From CAVZZV01 sp963779845 (GTDB lineage: Bacteria > Bacteroidota > Bacteroidia > Bacteroidales > GCA-2748055): 64,000 bases of DNA. Below are positions 35,260-43,758 of the stretch, piece by piece. The position numbers were made by a program, and so were the translations under genes. A model generated the notes under the pieces. That model searched no databases, was not told the DNA's origin, and worked only from the letters and a program-made list of their open reading frames with translations. Position 1 is the first letter of the stretch. Each line of letters begins with the position of its first letter. The stretch covers positions 744,001 through 808,000 of the forward strand of contig CAVZZV010000005.1 in NCBI GenBank assembly GCA_963779845.1, read 5' to 3'.

Positions 35260-36594
35260 ATGAAAAGTACGTTTTTTAAATCATTAACCCTAGTCTCATT
35301 GGGTGTCTTTATGGGGTTACAGGCTTTCGCCCAGACTCCCGGGGGAAAGGACTGGCAAAACAATGAGGAATGTCTTAAGAATCTTTCCTTGTATTATGAA
35401 TTCTACAAACATAAAAATTATGAGGATGCCCTCAATCCATGGCGCAAAGCATATACTATTTGCCCGGAGGCCAAGGAAAGCCTATATGCCTACGGGGTAA
35501 ATATATACCGGTATTTTCTTGAAAAAGAAAAGGACCCGGAAAAACAGTCTGCTTACGCCGATACGATTATGATGATATATGATAAACGCATAGAGTATTT
35601 TCCCGCAAATAAAGGGGACGTTTTGGGAAGAAAGGGTGTAGACCTGCTCCGCTACAAACGTCAGGATGGTTCCGAATTTATTAAAGAGGGTTATGATATT
35701 TTGAAAGAATCCATTCAGATTGAAAAAGAATCTTCAAGCCCGGTTGTTATCACTACTTTCGTATCCTCCGGAATATCTTTATTCCTGAATGGTGAACTCG
35801 ACAATGAAACGCTTATCAATGACTATGTTATGGTCAGTGATATTCTGGATGCCCAGCTCATGAAAAAACCGACTGAAACCGGAAAAAGGGCACGCGAAGC
35901 GATTGATATCAATATCAAAGAAAGCCGGGCAATGACTTGCGAAGCCATAAACAATATTTTCTCCCCTAAGTTTGACCAGAACAAGGACAATAGGGATTGG
36001 CTGAAACTTATCATTGGATTTATGGACGATGCTGACTGTGTTAACGAAGCCCTCTATGAGAAATCCTCCGAACAACTTTATTCTCTTGAACCTGACGCTG
36101 AAGCTGCTTATGCACTTGCCCGCCTTTTCTTTAAGAAAGAAGCTTACACCAAGGCCAAGAAATATTATCTTGAGGCAATAGAAAATTCTGAGGATCCCGA
36201 CAGTAAAGCGAACTATTATTACGAACTTGGGGTGGTGGAACAGAACTTCCTGAAATCCCCCAGGCTTGCTGTTCAATATGCTCAGGAGGCCATTAACCTT
36301 AAACCCAACTGGGGCGATCCCTATATACTTTTAGGATCCGCTTATATCTCAGGAAATAATGACTTTTCTGACGACTTTGAAAAACGTACCGTTTATTGGG
36401 TAGCAGTGGATATGTTTTATAAGGCTAAATCAGTCGATCCCTCTGTAACGGATAAGGCCAGCGGGCTGATCTCGGACTTTACAAATTACTTTCCTTCCAA
36501 AGAAGATCTGTTTTTTCATGGTATACCCGAAGGTTCAAGTTATACAGTTAAGGGATGGATTGACAGGACCACTACAGCCAGGTCAAAAAATTAG
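35260..36594 (+). CDS. Exported TPR-repeat protein
   Basis: A 444-residue protein with a signal peptide (LTLVSLGVFMGLQAFAQ, cleavage after AFA). The mature part is a helical repeat protein. TPR-like pairs are visible near AEAAYALARLFFKKEAYTKA, YYLEAIENSEDPDSKANYYY and SPRLAVQYAQEAINLKPNWG, the last having the classic W/L-G-x-Y-x-x-A spacing. It contains no catalytic motif. It sits between the barrel protein and lptC with small gaps (23 and 3 bases), so it probably serves envelope assembly as a scaffold. The specific function is unknown. Confidence 0.8.
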   Translation: MKSTFFKSLTLVSLGVFMGLQAFAQTPGGKDWQNNEECLKNLSLYYEFYKHKNYEDALNPWRKAYTICPEAKESLYAYGVNIYRYFLEKEKDPEKQSAYADTIMMIYDKRIEYFPANKGDVLGRKGVDLLRYKRQDGSEFIKEGYDILKESIQIEKESSSPVVITTFVSSGISLFLNGELDNETLINDYVMVSDILDAQLMKKPTETGKRAREAIDINIKESRAMTCEAINNIFSPKFDQNKDNRDWLKLIIGFMDDADCVNEALYEKSSEQLYSLEPDAEAAYALARLFFKKEAYTKAKKYYLEAIENSEDPDSKANYYYELGVVEQNFLKSPRLAVQYAQEAINLKPNWGDPYILLGSAYISGNNDFSDDFEKRTVYWVAVDMFYKAKSVDPSVTDKASGLISDFTNYFPSKEDLFFHGIPEGSSYTVKGWIDRTTTARSKN

Positions 36595-36597
36595 AAA

Positions 36598-37209
36598 GTG
36601 TTTTTTCAATCATTCAATACCAAATTTCACTATAGAATCCTGAAACTCCTGGTTATTCCGGGAGTTTCTTTGCTTTTATTCGCTTGCGAAAATGATATCG
36701 AAAAAATTCATTCTATCACAGACAATACTGAACAGCCAGAGCTTTCAGCCACTGATGCCACAATTCTTTACAGCGATTCCGGTAAAGTAGAAATGAAACT
36801 TACCGCCAACAGAATTTTGCAGTTTTCCAAAGCGGAGCGGCCCTATATCGAATTCCCTGACGGCATGTACGTTGAGTTTTATGATGACAGCCTTAATATA
36901 GAATCCCAGATGAAGTCAAACTATGCTATCTATTACATGGACGAGAAGATGTGGGAAGCCCGGGGGGATGTGGAAGCAATAAATAATATTAAAGGGGAAA
37001 AGCTGAATACCGAGGAACTTTTTTGGGATGAGGACAAAAAAACCATATATTCAAATAATTTTTCCAGGATTCAGACTGCCGATGGAACCTTCTACGGCGA
37101 AAACGGGTTTGAATCGAATCAGCGTTTTTCAAAATGGAGACTGAAGGGTTCCCGGGGAACTGTTAACCTGAAGGAAAACAATAAGGAGCAAAAAGATAGC
37201 CAACCTTAA
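36598..37209 (+). CDS. lptC: LPS export periplasmic protein LptC
   Basis: Single-domain periplasmic component that takes lipopolysaccharide from the LptBFG transporter to LptA. The GTG at 36598 gives 203 residues: a hydrophobic stretch ending in LLFAC, a possible lipobox, then an OstA-like beta-jellyroll visible in ATILYSDSGKVEMKLTANRI, ERPYIEFPDGMYVEFYDDS and SNYAIYYMDEKMWEARGDV. Bacteroidota LptC proteins are usually about 190-210 residues and often lipid-anchored, which fits. It is co-transcribed with the TPR gene upstream (3-base gap) and the CorC-like gene downstream (9-base gap). Confidence 0.88.
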   Translation: MFFQSFNTKFHYRILKLLVIPGVSLLLFACENDIEKIHSITDNTEQPELSATDATILYSDSGKVEMKLTANRILQFSKAERPYIEFPDGMYVEFYDDSLNIESQMKSNYAIYYMDEKMWEARGDVEAINNIKGEKLNTEELFWDEDKKTIYSNNFSRIQTADGTFYGENGFESNQRFSKWRLKGSRGTVNLKENNKEQKDSQP

Positions 37210-37218
37210 AAATTGATT

Positions 37219-38502
37219 ATGCATTTCATGCCAGCATTCCTGATTCTACTCGCCCTTCTTTTTTCGGCCTTCTTTTCAGGCATGGAAATTGCGTTTGTCG
37301 CGGCCAACCGCCTTAAACTAGAGCTGGATAGAAAGCATGGACTGTTTTCGTCCAGATTAATCTCGGTGTTTCTGAAAAACCCGAGTCATTACATTACCAC
37401 CATGCTTCTGGGGAATAATATATCCATGGTTATTTACGGTTTTGCCATCGCAAGGATCCTGGAACCTTTTATCCGACTTGACCTTCACATAAATAGCGAA
37501 ATCGCCATTCTTATCCTGCAAACAATAATAGGCACCCTTATTATCCTGTTTACAGCAGAGTTCCTTCCCAAAATAGTTTTTAGAAGCCGTCCGAATACTT
37601 CCTTAAATATTTTCGCTATTCCTGTTTATTTAATTTATATATTCCTTTTCCCGGTTACATGGATTGCTCTTTCTGTTACCAACTTTATCATGCGATACAT
37701 TTTTCGCATAAGGGAGAAAATGGGAAGCGGAATCATTAGCCCGGTATTCGGTAAAATTGATTTGGATCACCTGGTCAGCGAAAGCCAGCAGACGATCGAG
37801 AGGAAACCTGAAGACGAGCCCGAAAAAAAAATTTTTCAGAATGCGCTTGAATTTTCCAGACTAAAATTACGCGACTGTATGATCCCACGTACTGAGGTCG
37901 AGGCTATCGAAGCCAACAGCAGCATGGAAGAATTGCAAAAGCGGTTCGTGGAAACAGGGTATTCCAAGATCCTGATTTTTGATGAGTCGATCGATAATAT
38001 CATCGGGTATATCAGTTCCAAATTCCTCTTCACCCGACCCGGAAATCTTCTCGACGGACTTGTTCCTATGAGCATTGTCCCTGAAACTATGAAGGTGAAC
38101 AAACTCTTTCGGAAGCTCATTAAAGAACGTAAAACTATTGCCCTTGTAGTGGACGAATACGGAGGAACCTCAGGCATAATAACGCTAGAGGATATCATTG
38201 AAGAAATCTTTGGCGAGATTGAAGATGAACACGATACCGTTGAATTAATTGACCGGCAGATTAATGAAAACGAATTTGAACTATCCGGTCGCCTCGAAAT
38301 CGATTACCTTAATGAAAAGTTCAATATGGCAATTCCCGAATCAGAAGAATACGACACCCTCGCAGGATATATCATCCATAATTACGAAAATATTCCCAAA
38401 CTCAACACAAGGGTCATCATTAAACCCTGGCAATACCGGATTTTGAAGGTAAGCCAGACAAAGATCGAATTGGTGCACGCCAGGAGGTTGAGAGAGGAAT
38501 AG
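37219..38502 (+). CDS. CNNM/CorC-like membrane protein with CBS pair
   Basis: A 427-residue membrane protein of the hemolysin/CorC/CNNM group, associated in other bacteria with magnesium or cobalt export. The N-terminal DUF21 part has three or four hydrophobic helices (FLILLALLFSAFFSGMEIAF at 6-25, then near 60-80, 95-115 and 130-160). Two CBS units follow (RLKLRDCMIPRTEVEAIEAN and ERKTIALVVDEYGGTSGIIT), ending in EDIIEEIFGEIEDEHD and the transporter-associated domain. I chose the ATG at 37219 over the TTG two codons earlier. In related genomes the parvulin-type PPIase usually follows it directly; here about 5 kb separates them. Confidence 0.92.
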   Translation: MHFMPAFLILLALLFSAFFSGMEIAFVAANRLKLELDRKHGLFSSRLISVFLKNPSHYITTMLLGNNISMVIYGFAIARILEPFIRLDLHINSEIAILILQTIIGTLIILFTAEFLPKIVFRSRPNTSLNIFAIPVYLIYIFLFPVTWIALSVTNFIMRYIFRIREKMGSGIISPVFGKIDLDHLVSESQQTIERKPEDEPEKKIFQNALEFSRLKLRDCMIPRTEVEAIEANSSMEELQKRFVETGYSKILIFDESIDNIIGYISSKFLFTRPGNLLDGLVPMSIVPETMKVNKLFRKLIKERKTIALVVDEYGGTSGIITLEDIIEEIFGEIEDEHDTVELIDRQINENEFELSGRLEIDYLNEKFNMAIPESEEYDTLAGYIIHNYENIPKLNTRVIIKPWQYRILKVSQTKIELVHARRLREE

Positions 38503-38550
38503 TGCCGATCATGAAAAAATATCTGATTTGAGAGTGGATACCTTATCCTC

Positions 38551-38670
38551 CTAGAAATCACTTTTCCGGCTCTTTTCCGCACGTTTTGCTTCTTTGGCAG
38601 CCCTCTTCTCTTTCATGTTTTTGAGAGGTGCTTTCTTAATGTTCTTTTTGTTCTCTTTTTCCTTTGACAT
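38551..38670 (-). CDS. Tiny basic protein, 39 residues
   Basis: A short frame with ATG at 38670: MSKEKENKKN, IKKAPLKNMK, EKRAAKEAKR, AEKSRKSDF. It is nearly all Lys, Arg, Glu and Ala, so it should be a highly charged disordered or helical peptide. Similar small lysine-rich proteins with the core KKAPLK...EKRAAK are widespread in Bacteroidota. It may bind nucleic acid, but no function is established. The stop codon lies 48 bases beyond the stop of the convergent CorC-like gene. Confidence 0.65.
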   Translation of the reverse strand: MSKEKENKKNIKKAPLKNMKEKRAAKEAKRAEKSRKSDF

Positions 38671-38833
38671 ACTATTTGTTTTTAGATCAATCGTAAGAAA
38701 CTGAAATATTTATAAAGACCAAAAATGGTATCTGCAAGCTCATTCAGGATTCTAATCCCGGAATCTTTGATTATAACTTCTAGAGATTTTTTATTCCTTT
38801 AGATGGTTAAAATAATCCTTCAGTTATTCATTT

Positions 38834-39169
38834 TCATACCGAGACTACCTCATATCCGCTTTTAAAAAGGGTGGAAATCATCTTAAACCGCTCGTTTGCT
38901 TTTACATTATTAGAGGTATGGGCGGGGATAATTATGCCCTCACCCGTTTTAACCATAGTCGATTTTTCATCGATTATTATTTCGGCTACACCGTCTATAA
39001 TCTGGATAAACGTATCAAAAGGTGAAATCTTTTCGGGGAGTGTTTCTCCGGTTTCAATGGCCATAACACTTACAATACCGGTCGTTTTTCTGATAATGGT
39101 TTTGGTTACCACAGAATTCGGAATATAATCAACAATTTCAATTAACAGATGCTTTTTTGATTTTTCCAT
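38834..39169 (-). CDS. Cupin domain protein
   Basis: A 111-residue single-domain cupin. Segments in order are NSVVTKTIIRKTTGIVSVMA, FDTFIQIIDGVAEIIIDEKS and KTGEGIIIPAHTSNNVKANE, the last being cupin motif 2 with one His. Motif 1 lacks the usual two histidines, so metal binding is doubtful. Many such small cupins in Bacteroidota respond to small ligands, with no known activity. It lies beside the HMA-AraC regulator, separated by a 220-bp region with paired repeats, and is a likely target of that regulator. Confidence 0.82.
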   Translation of the reverse strand: MEKSKKHLLIEIVDYIPNSVVTKTIIRKTTGIVSVMAIETGETLPEKISPFDTFIQIIDGVAEIIIDEKSTMVKTGEGIIIPAHTSNNVKANERFKMISTLFKSGYEVVSV

Positions 39170-39260
39170 CGGGAAGTTACATAAGCTTTAATATTAAATA
39201 TCCTGTTGAAATCAGTTTTGATGTGATGAGTAAAGGTAGCCCCTTAATAAAGGTATGTAT

Positions 39261-39309
39261 TATACAATTGTGTGTTTATTTTACATTATTCACACATTAT
39301 ACAATTTTG
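39261..39309. promoter_or_regulatory. Paired direct repeats between the cupin and HMA-AraC genes
   Basis: The 9-mer TATACAATT occurs at 39261 and 39298, 37 bases apart. On each copy it continues as G-T-G or T-T-T-G, so the wider core is TATACAATTnTG, and CACACA/TGTGTG arms lie between. Two sites on the same face at this distance are typical of an AraC-family operator. The link to the adjacent regulator is inference. Confidence 0.4.
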
Positions 39310-39389
39310 CATTCGTCAATAAGGTCGGGTACCTTGATCAGAACCAGGCTTGCGGGCTCAGCGAGCAAATAGTTTCGACGCTGAATATG

Positions 39390-39950
39390 TCACAGATTTT
39401 CGAGGGTATCCCGTCTTTTTTCTTTTAGCATTTTAAAGTGGGAAGGGGTAAGTCCCGTTATTTTCTTAAACTGATTTGACAAATGTGCAACACTGCTATA
39501 ATGCAATTTGAAAGCAATCTCAGATAGGTTAATCTCGTCATAAACGATAAGTTCTTTTACTTTTTCAATTTTATGGGTAATGTAAAACTTTTCTATGGTT
39601 ATACCCTTTACTTCCGAAAAAAGATTGGCAAGATACGTGTAATCATGATACAGTCTTTCACTTAGGTAATCTGACAAATTAACTTTTATTTGATCGTCTG
39701 TATAGTGAACCAATTCAATAATAGCAGTCTTGATTTTTTCCACCAGAATGCTCTTTTTGTCATCCATCAATTGCAGTCCGGATTTTCTTAATTCCATATC
39801 CAATTGCTGCAAGGTATCTTCAGGTATGTTTCCAATAATATTTGCTTCCCCAATTTTTACCTCACCACAGGTCATACCAAGTTTTTCCAACTCACTTTTT
39901 ACCACCATCTGGCAGCGTATACAAACCATATTTTTGATATATATTTTCAA
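39390..39950 (-). CDS. AraC-type regulator with N-terminal HMA-like metal domain
   Basis: A 186-residue protein. Residues 1-60 look like a heavy-metal-associated (HMA) ferredoxin fold with a C-x-x-C pair, MVCIRCQMVVKSELEKLGM, then a second strand EVKIGEANIIGN. Residues about 95-186 are the AraC DNA-binding domain with two helix-turn-helix units (LANLFSEVKGITIEKFYITH and LSEIAFKLHYSSVAHLSNQF, then KKITGLTPSHFKML). This fused type occurs in Bacteroidota and is usually found by copper or other metal genes, so sensing a soft metal is likely. The promoter region toward the cupin gene contains paired repeats. Confidence 0.85.
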   Translation of the reverse strand: MKIYIKNMVCIRCQMVVKSELEKLGMTCGEVKIGEANIIGNIPEDTLQQLDMELRKSGLQLMDDKKSILVEKIKTAIIELVHYTDDQIKVNLSDYLSERLYHDYTYLANLFSEVKGITIEKFYITHKIEKVKELIVYDEINLSEIAFKLHYSSVAHLSNQFKKITGLTPSHFKMLKEKRRDTLENL

Positions 39951-40030
39951 AAGACAAGGGGGTTGATCAATTTATCTCTGCCTGTAAATTTAAAAAAATT
40001 TAAGAGAGAGCCCAAATTCCTGTATTTGTA

Positions 40031-41533
40031 CTAAAGTTCCTTGATTCGTATATTACTAAATTTCAGTTCCGAACCATGCCCAAGGAAACCGATAAAGCCT
40101 TTCTCACGTAATAATCCAGGATGCTCCTTTTGGTCCAAAGTACCATTTTTGCTGGCTTCGGCAATGTCGCCATCCAGGATTATCACCCCGTTTAAAATGA
40201 TTTTTATTTTGTTACCTCTGGCGATCACTTCCTCATGGTTCCATTCGCCCACCGGATTCAAAAAGCCCCTTTTTGCGGGGATGACGCCATAGACAGATCC
40301 ATGATATTGATATTCGTGCAGTTTTGAATAAATGCCTGCTGAATTGTCCAGGATTTGCAATTCCATTCCCATGTAGGCTGCATCCCCTTCGAGAGGGGCC
40401 CGGATCCCCAGGCCATTATTTGCTCCTGGGGTTAGTTGGAATTCAAACCGGAACACAAAATCGCCGTATTCCTTCTCAGTGAATAGATTTCCATGACCGT
40501 TCATTTTCGGTTTTACGATTAGTTCTCCATTTTCGGCATGATAATCTGTTTTATTGCCCTGCCAACCATCGAGGTTTTTACCATTAAACAGCGATACAAA
40601 ACCATCGGCCTTTTCTTTTTCTGTAAGTCCTATTTCATGTGTATTGATTTCACGTACATATATTTCCCTGAACGCCAACTCATTTCCATGAGCCTGCAAT
40701 TCAATGGGGCCTGACTCAAATATTGGCTGGCTGCGGTCCCAGTAATTTTCAAATGGGACATTTTCCACCACCAGTTCTCCATTAAGATATACCGTTACAT
40801 TCTCCCCTATCATGGTAATATGAAAGGTATTCCATTCACCAACCGGGTTGTCGGCAACTTTCAGTGGCTTGCTCTCATTAATCTTGTTATTGTACAATCC
40901 ACCTGAACCTACCTGCGCGCCCACTTCAACGCGTGAAGTATCCCAAATCTGAACCTGGGGAGTACCCCGTAAATAGAATCCGCTGTCCCCGTTTTTGGTT
41001 ATTTTCCAATCTGCCAGCAATTCAAAATCGCCATAATCCTTCACCGAGCATAGATTGTCCCCCGTCCCGTTAAATATGATCGATCCGTCCCTCACGCTCC
41101 AGTTTTCAAACATTTTAAGGTTTGCCTCCGATTGCTTTTTCAGCAATTCCTCACGGCTCATTTTGGCTCTGGCAATAGGATTCTCTACCAGTCCTTGCCA
41201 GCCATCCAGGTTCCTGCCGTTGAACATAGAAACAAAACCCTCCTCATCGGACATGTTTTCCAAATAGTTTTTAATATTTATCCGGTCAGATTGACTGTCT
41301 TCTCCGGTTAATTTCATGGAGGCACGTTCAAGCAAATCATGCACTATCTTCCCTGAAAAGCCATTTCCCTCTCCTGAGGGCAGGGCAACCTTCATGATAG
41401 CAAAGGCTGCGGTTGTTCCCAATTCTTTATCGTCCAGAAATTGTCTGAGATAAACCAGCGATAAGAAAGTTTTCAGGTTCCCGATGGAAGAAATAATTTC
41501 CTTTTTATTTTTTAAGGAGGATGAATAGGGCAT
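40031..41533 (-). CDS. Double DUF1080 domain protein, 3' part of a frameshifted gene
   Basis: A 500-residue frame containing two DUF1080 (3-keto-disaccharide hydrolase type) domains, each starting with a conserved FNGxNLDGWQG line (near 105 and 320) and built of concanavalin-like strands (GDSGFYLRGTPQVQIWDTS; ELQILDNSAGIYSKLHEYQY). The first 60 residues are a linker in which MPYSSSLKNKKEI continues a HEAT-repeat N-terminal half. The two frames, separated by one base at 41571-41573, together match the common Bacteroidota protein of HEAT repeats followed by two DUF1080 domains. Sugar-binding or glycosidase activity outside the cell is likely. As read, this half starts at an in-frame ATG that is not the true start. 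Confidence 0.88.
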   Translation of the reverse strand: MPYSSSLKNKKEIISSIGNLKTFLSLVYLRQFLDDKELGTTAAFAIMKVALPSGEGNGFSGKIVHDLLERASMKLTGEDSQSDRINIKNYLENMSDEEGFVSMFNGRNLDGWQGLVENPIARAKMSREELLKKQSEANLKMFENWSVRDGSIIFNGTGDNLCSVKDYGDFELLADWKITKNGDSGFYLRGTPQVQIWDTSRVEVGAQVGSGGLYNNKINESKPLKVADNPVGEWNTFHITMIGENVTVYLNGELVVENVPFENYWDRSQPIFESGPIELQAHGNELAFREIYVREINTHEIGLTEKEKADGFVSLFNGKNLDGWQGNKTDYHAENGELIVKPKMNGHGNLFTEKEYGDFVFRFEFQLTPGANNGLGIRAPLEGDAAYMGMELQILDNSAGIYSKLHEYQYHGSVYGVIPAKRGFLNPVGEWNHEEVIARGNKIKIILNGVIILDGDIAEASKNGTLDQKEHPGLLREKGFIGFLGHGSELKFSNIRIKEL

Positions 41534-43415
41534 GATTTTGCGATATTGAAGGAGCTTTTGGTCGTCGGGTAAATTCAGATGAACCCACCAGGCTTATGAA
41601 ACTGGCGGTTGCCTTATCCCGATAATCGCCATCATTATTCTTACTAATTTCAAAAAGAGTGTTGGTGATGGAAAAATCCTTCCACCGCGTAAGGGCTTTG
41701 AAGGAAGCGGCCTTCAAAAGACCTGTTGAGGTATCAAAATAATTTTTCAGGACTCCAAGGGCGACGGGTCCCCCAATTTCCGGGAGTAGACTTATAATTC
41801 TTTCTTTTCTATCTGTTTTTTCCAGAATGGAAAGCAACTTCCCTTCTTTTTTTTGTTCCTCTTTAATATCCTTCGCGACCTCGACAATCGCCATTTGAAC
41901 CTGGGAAATCTCATTTTTGTCCTGAACAGAGAGAAGCAAGGCAATCAGTTCGTCCAGATCAGTATCTGCCGAAACATTTTTTAGTGCTGCAAAGGCTGCG
42001 GACCTTACCTCAGGATCAGTCGATGAGGTGGAAGCCATTATTTCATTAAAATACATGGTCCCAGCCATCGCACCCATTAATTCAATAAATGCCGCTTTGG
42101 CCTTTTCCTGGCTTTTCCTCATTTCTTCCGCAACAAGGACGAGGCTTTCCCGGTCGAGCAGTTGACTTAGAACTGTCTTACCTGTTTCAATATCCTCCCC
42201 TTTTGCCAGGTGAGCCAATAAAATGGGAATAGCCTCTTTTTTTTGCAATTTTGAGAGAGCTATTATTGATTGTTCACGAACATTTGACGACTGACTTTCC
42301 AGGTTTTCAGTTAAAAAACTAATGGCAAGAATATCTCCACGCCGCCCAAGCATCATAATAATTTCTGCTTTTGTTTCATCGCTGGATGATTTGGCTTCTT
42401 TAATCCATTTTTGGGTATCGGCCATCCCCCCCAGATCTTCTGCCAGGTTTAGTGCAGAAAACCGAAAAGCTTTATCAGGACTATCCATGGCTTTTATAAG
42501 AAGTGGTGTAGCCTCGTAACCAAAGTTTGCAACGTAAATGGACAAAGCTTTGGAATAATTATGCAGGAGTTCATCCGATCGGTTAAGATTAAAAATTGCT
42601 TTACATGCTTTTTTACATAATACCATTTCGCCCTGTTCGCTTAAACGGGTTGTATAATTTAAAAATGCTGCCGCGGCATTTGTAGGTTCAGACTTAAACT
42701 GAACCGCTTTGGCAGCTTTAAGCAGGATTTTGTATGATTCCGGCGAACCAATATTGGCCAGTGCTTCGAGCGCAGTTCTTCGCAACCTGGTCTCATCGGA
42801 GTCAACCATTGGGGAGATAAAAACTATAGCCTCTTTAACCCTCAATTCGCCAAGGGCGTGAACCAAAGTCGACTTACATTTCCCTGCAACTATAGGAAGT
42901 GATGACAAGATTTCCCTGGCTGCATGCTCATTATGAATGGCAAGGAGTGTTTGGGTAGCTGGTTCGCACAGATTTTCGTCCTTTAAGTAACCAGAGATTT
43001 CGGGAATCGTCCTGTCCCCTCCTACCAGGTTTAGCTGGCTCAATAAAAATGTTTTGATCTCAGTATTATTTTCTGATTTCAAAGCCTGTAAAAAACCCTC
43101 TTCGCTGAATGTCCGTGCTTCATCCCTCCCTGCAAGGCTGGAATACCCGGCCAGACTGTTAAGGGCAAAGCGGACTTTCGTATCATCGCCCACACCGTCC
43201 GGGGTCAATAGTGATGCGATTTTCTGTAACCCTTCCGGCCCCATTTGAATGATTTCCTCCATCACCTTGTCCAGTTGGGACAAATTCTTAATCGGCATTT
43301 GCGCCAAAACATCGGCCACCTTAGTGTCCAGGGTGCGGTTATCCTGGGAAAAACCTTCAACACTGATCACCATGGCCAAAACAAGCAGCAATAGCTTATA
43401 AATATTTGTTTCCAT
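41505..43415 (-). CDS. HEAT-repeat protein, 5' part of the same frameshifted gene
   Basis: A 636-residue frame beginning with a signal peptide (YKLLLLVLAMVISVEGFSQ) and followed by about 12-14 HEAT-like helical pairs (for example TRLRRTALEALANIGSPESY, KAFRFSALNLAEDLGG and SNVREQSIIALSKLQKKEAI). The last true residues are SLVGSSEF; after that the frame reads RRPKAPSISQ... to a stop. One base removed from the AAA at 41571-41573 (T-T-T on the coding strand) restores LPDDQKLLQYRKIMPYSSS and joins the DUF1080 half exactly. The intact protein would be about 1125 residues. Confidence 0.86.
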   Translation of the reverse strand: METNIYKLLLLVLAMVISVEGFSQDNRTLDTKVADVLAQMPIKNLSQLDKVMEEIIQMGPEGLQKIASLLTPDGVGDDTKVRFALNSLAGYSSLAGRDEARTFSEEGFLQALKSENNTEIKTFLLSQLNLVGGDRTIPEISGYLKDENLCEPATQTLLAIHNEHAAREILSSLPIVAGKCKSTLVHALGELRVKEAIVFISPMVDSDETRLRRTALEALANIGSPESYKILLKAAKAVQFKSEPTNAAAAFLNYTTRLSEQGEMVLCKKACKAIFNLNRSDELLHNYSKALSIYVANFGYEATPLLIKAMDSPDKAFRFSALNLAEDLGGMADTQKWIKEAKSSSDETKAEIIMMLGRRGDILAISFLTENLESQSSNVREQSIIALSKLQKKEAIPILLAHLAKGEDIETGKTVLSQLLDRESLVLVAEEMRKSQEKAKAAFIELMGAMAGTMYFNEIMASTSSTDPEVRSAAFAALKNVSADTDLDELIALLLSVQDKNEISQVQMAIVEVAKDIKEEQKKEGKLLSILEKTDRKERIISLLPEIGGPVALGVLKNYFDTSTGLLKAASFKALTRWKDFSITNTLFEISKNNDGDYRDKATASFISLVGSSEFTRRPKAPSISQNHALFILLKK

Positions 43416-43758
43416 TTATGTTTTGGTGTATGTTCCTTACAAATCTATAATAAAAGGGTTTAAAAATCGAATAAAAGTGAAGCGAAAAATTTCTGGCCTA
43501 CTCAGCATGTGCCTTATTCTTAGGAACAGGCTCAAATAGCGGAAAAACCTAATATCGTTTTATTCGATTCCATTGACCAGGGCCTTGATACCTTTGGGTA
43601 TTAGGACAATCCGGAGGGAAGATAGGGGACTTCACAGGTACAGGATGATGTCTTGATTACACCCCGACTATCGAAATATTTACTCATCCTTGTACGAAAC
43701 ACAATTCATTTTACTATATTCGTAGCCTGAAAAAAACCAGGAATAAAAGAACATATAA
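43416..43758. other. Divergent intergenic region, 343 bp
   Basis: Spacer between the HEAT/DUF1080 gene (minus) and the PPIase gene (plus). Near the PPIase it has CTTG at 43689 and TATATTCG at 43715, 22 bases apart, a plausible -33/-7 pair. I see no open frame or RNA structure elsewhere. Confidence 0.5.
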
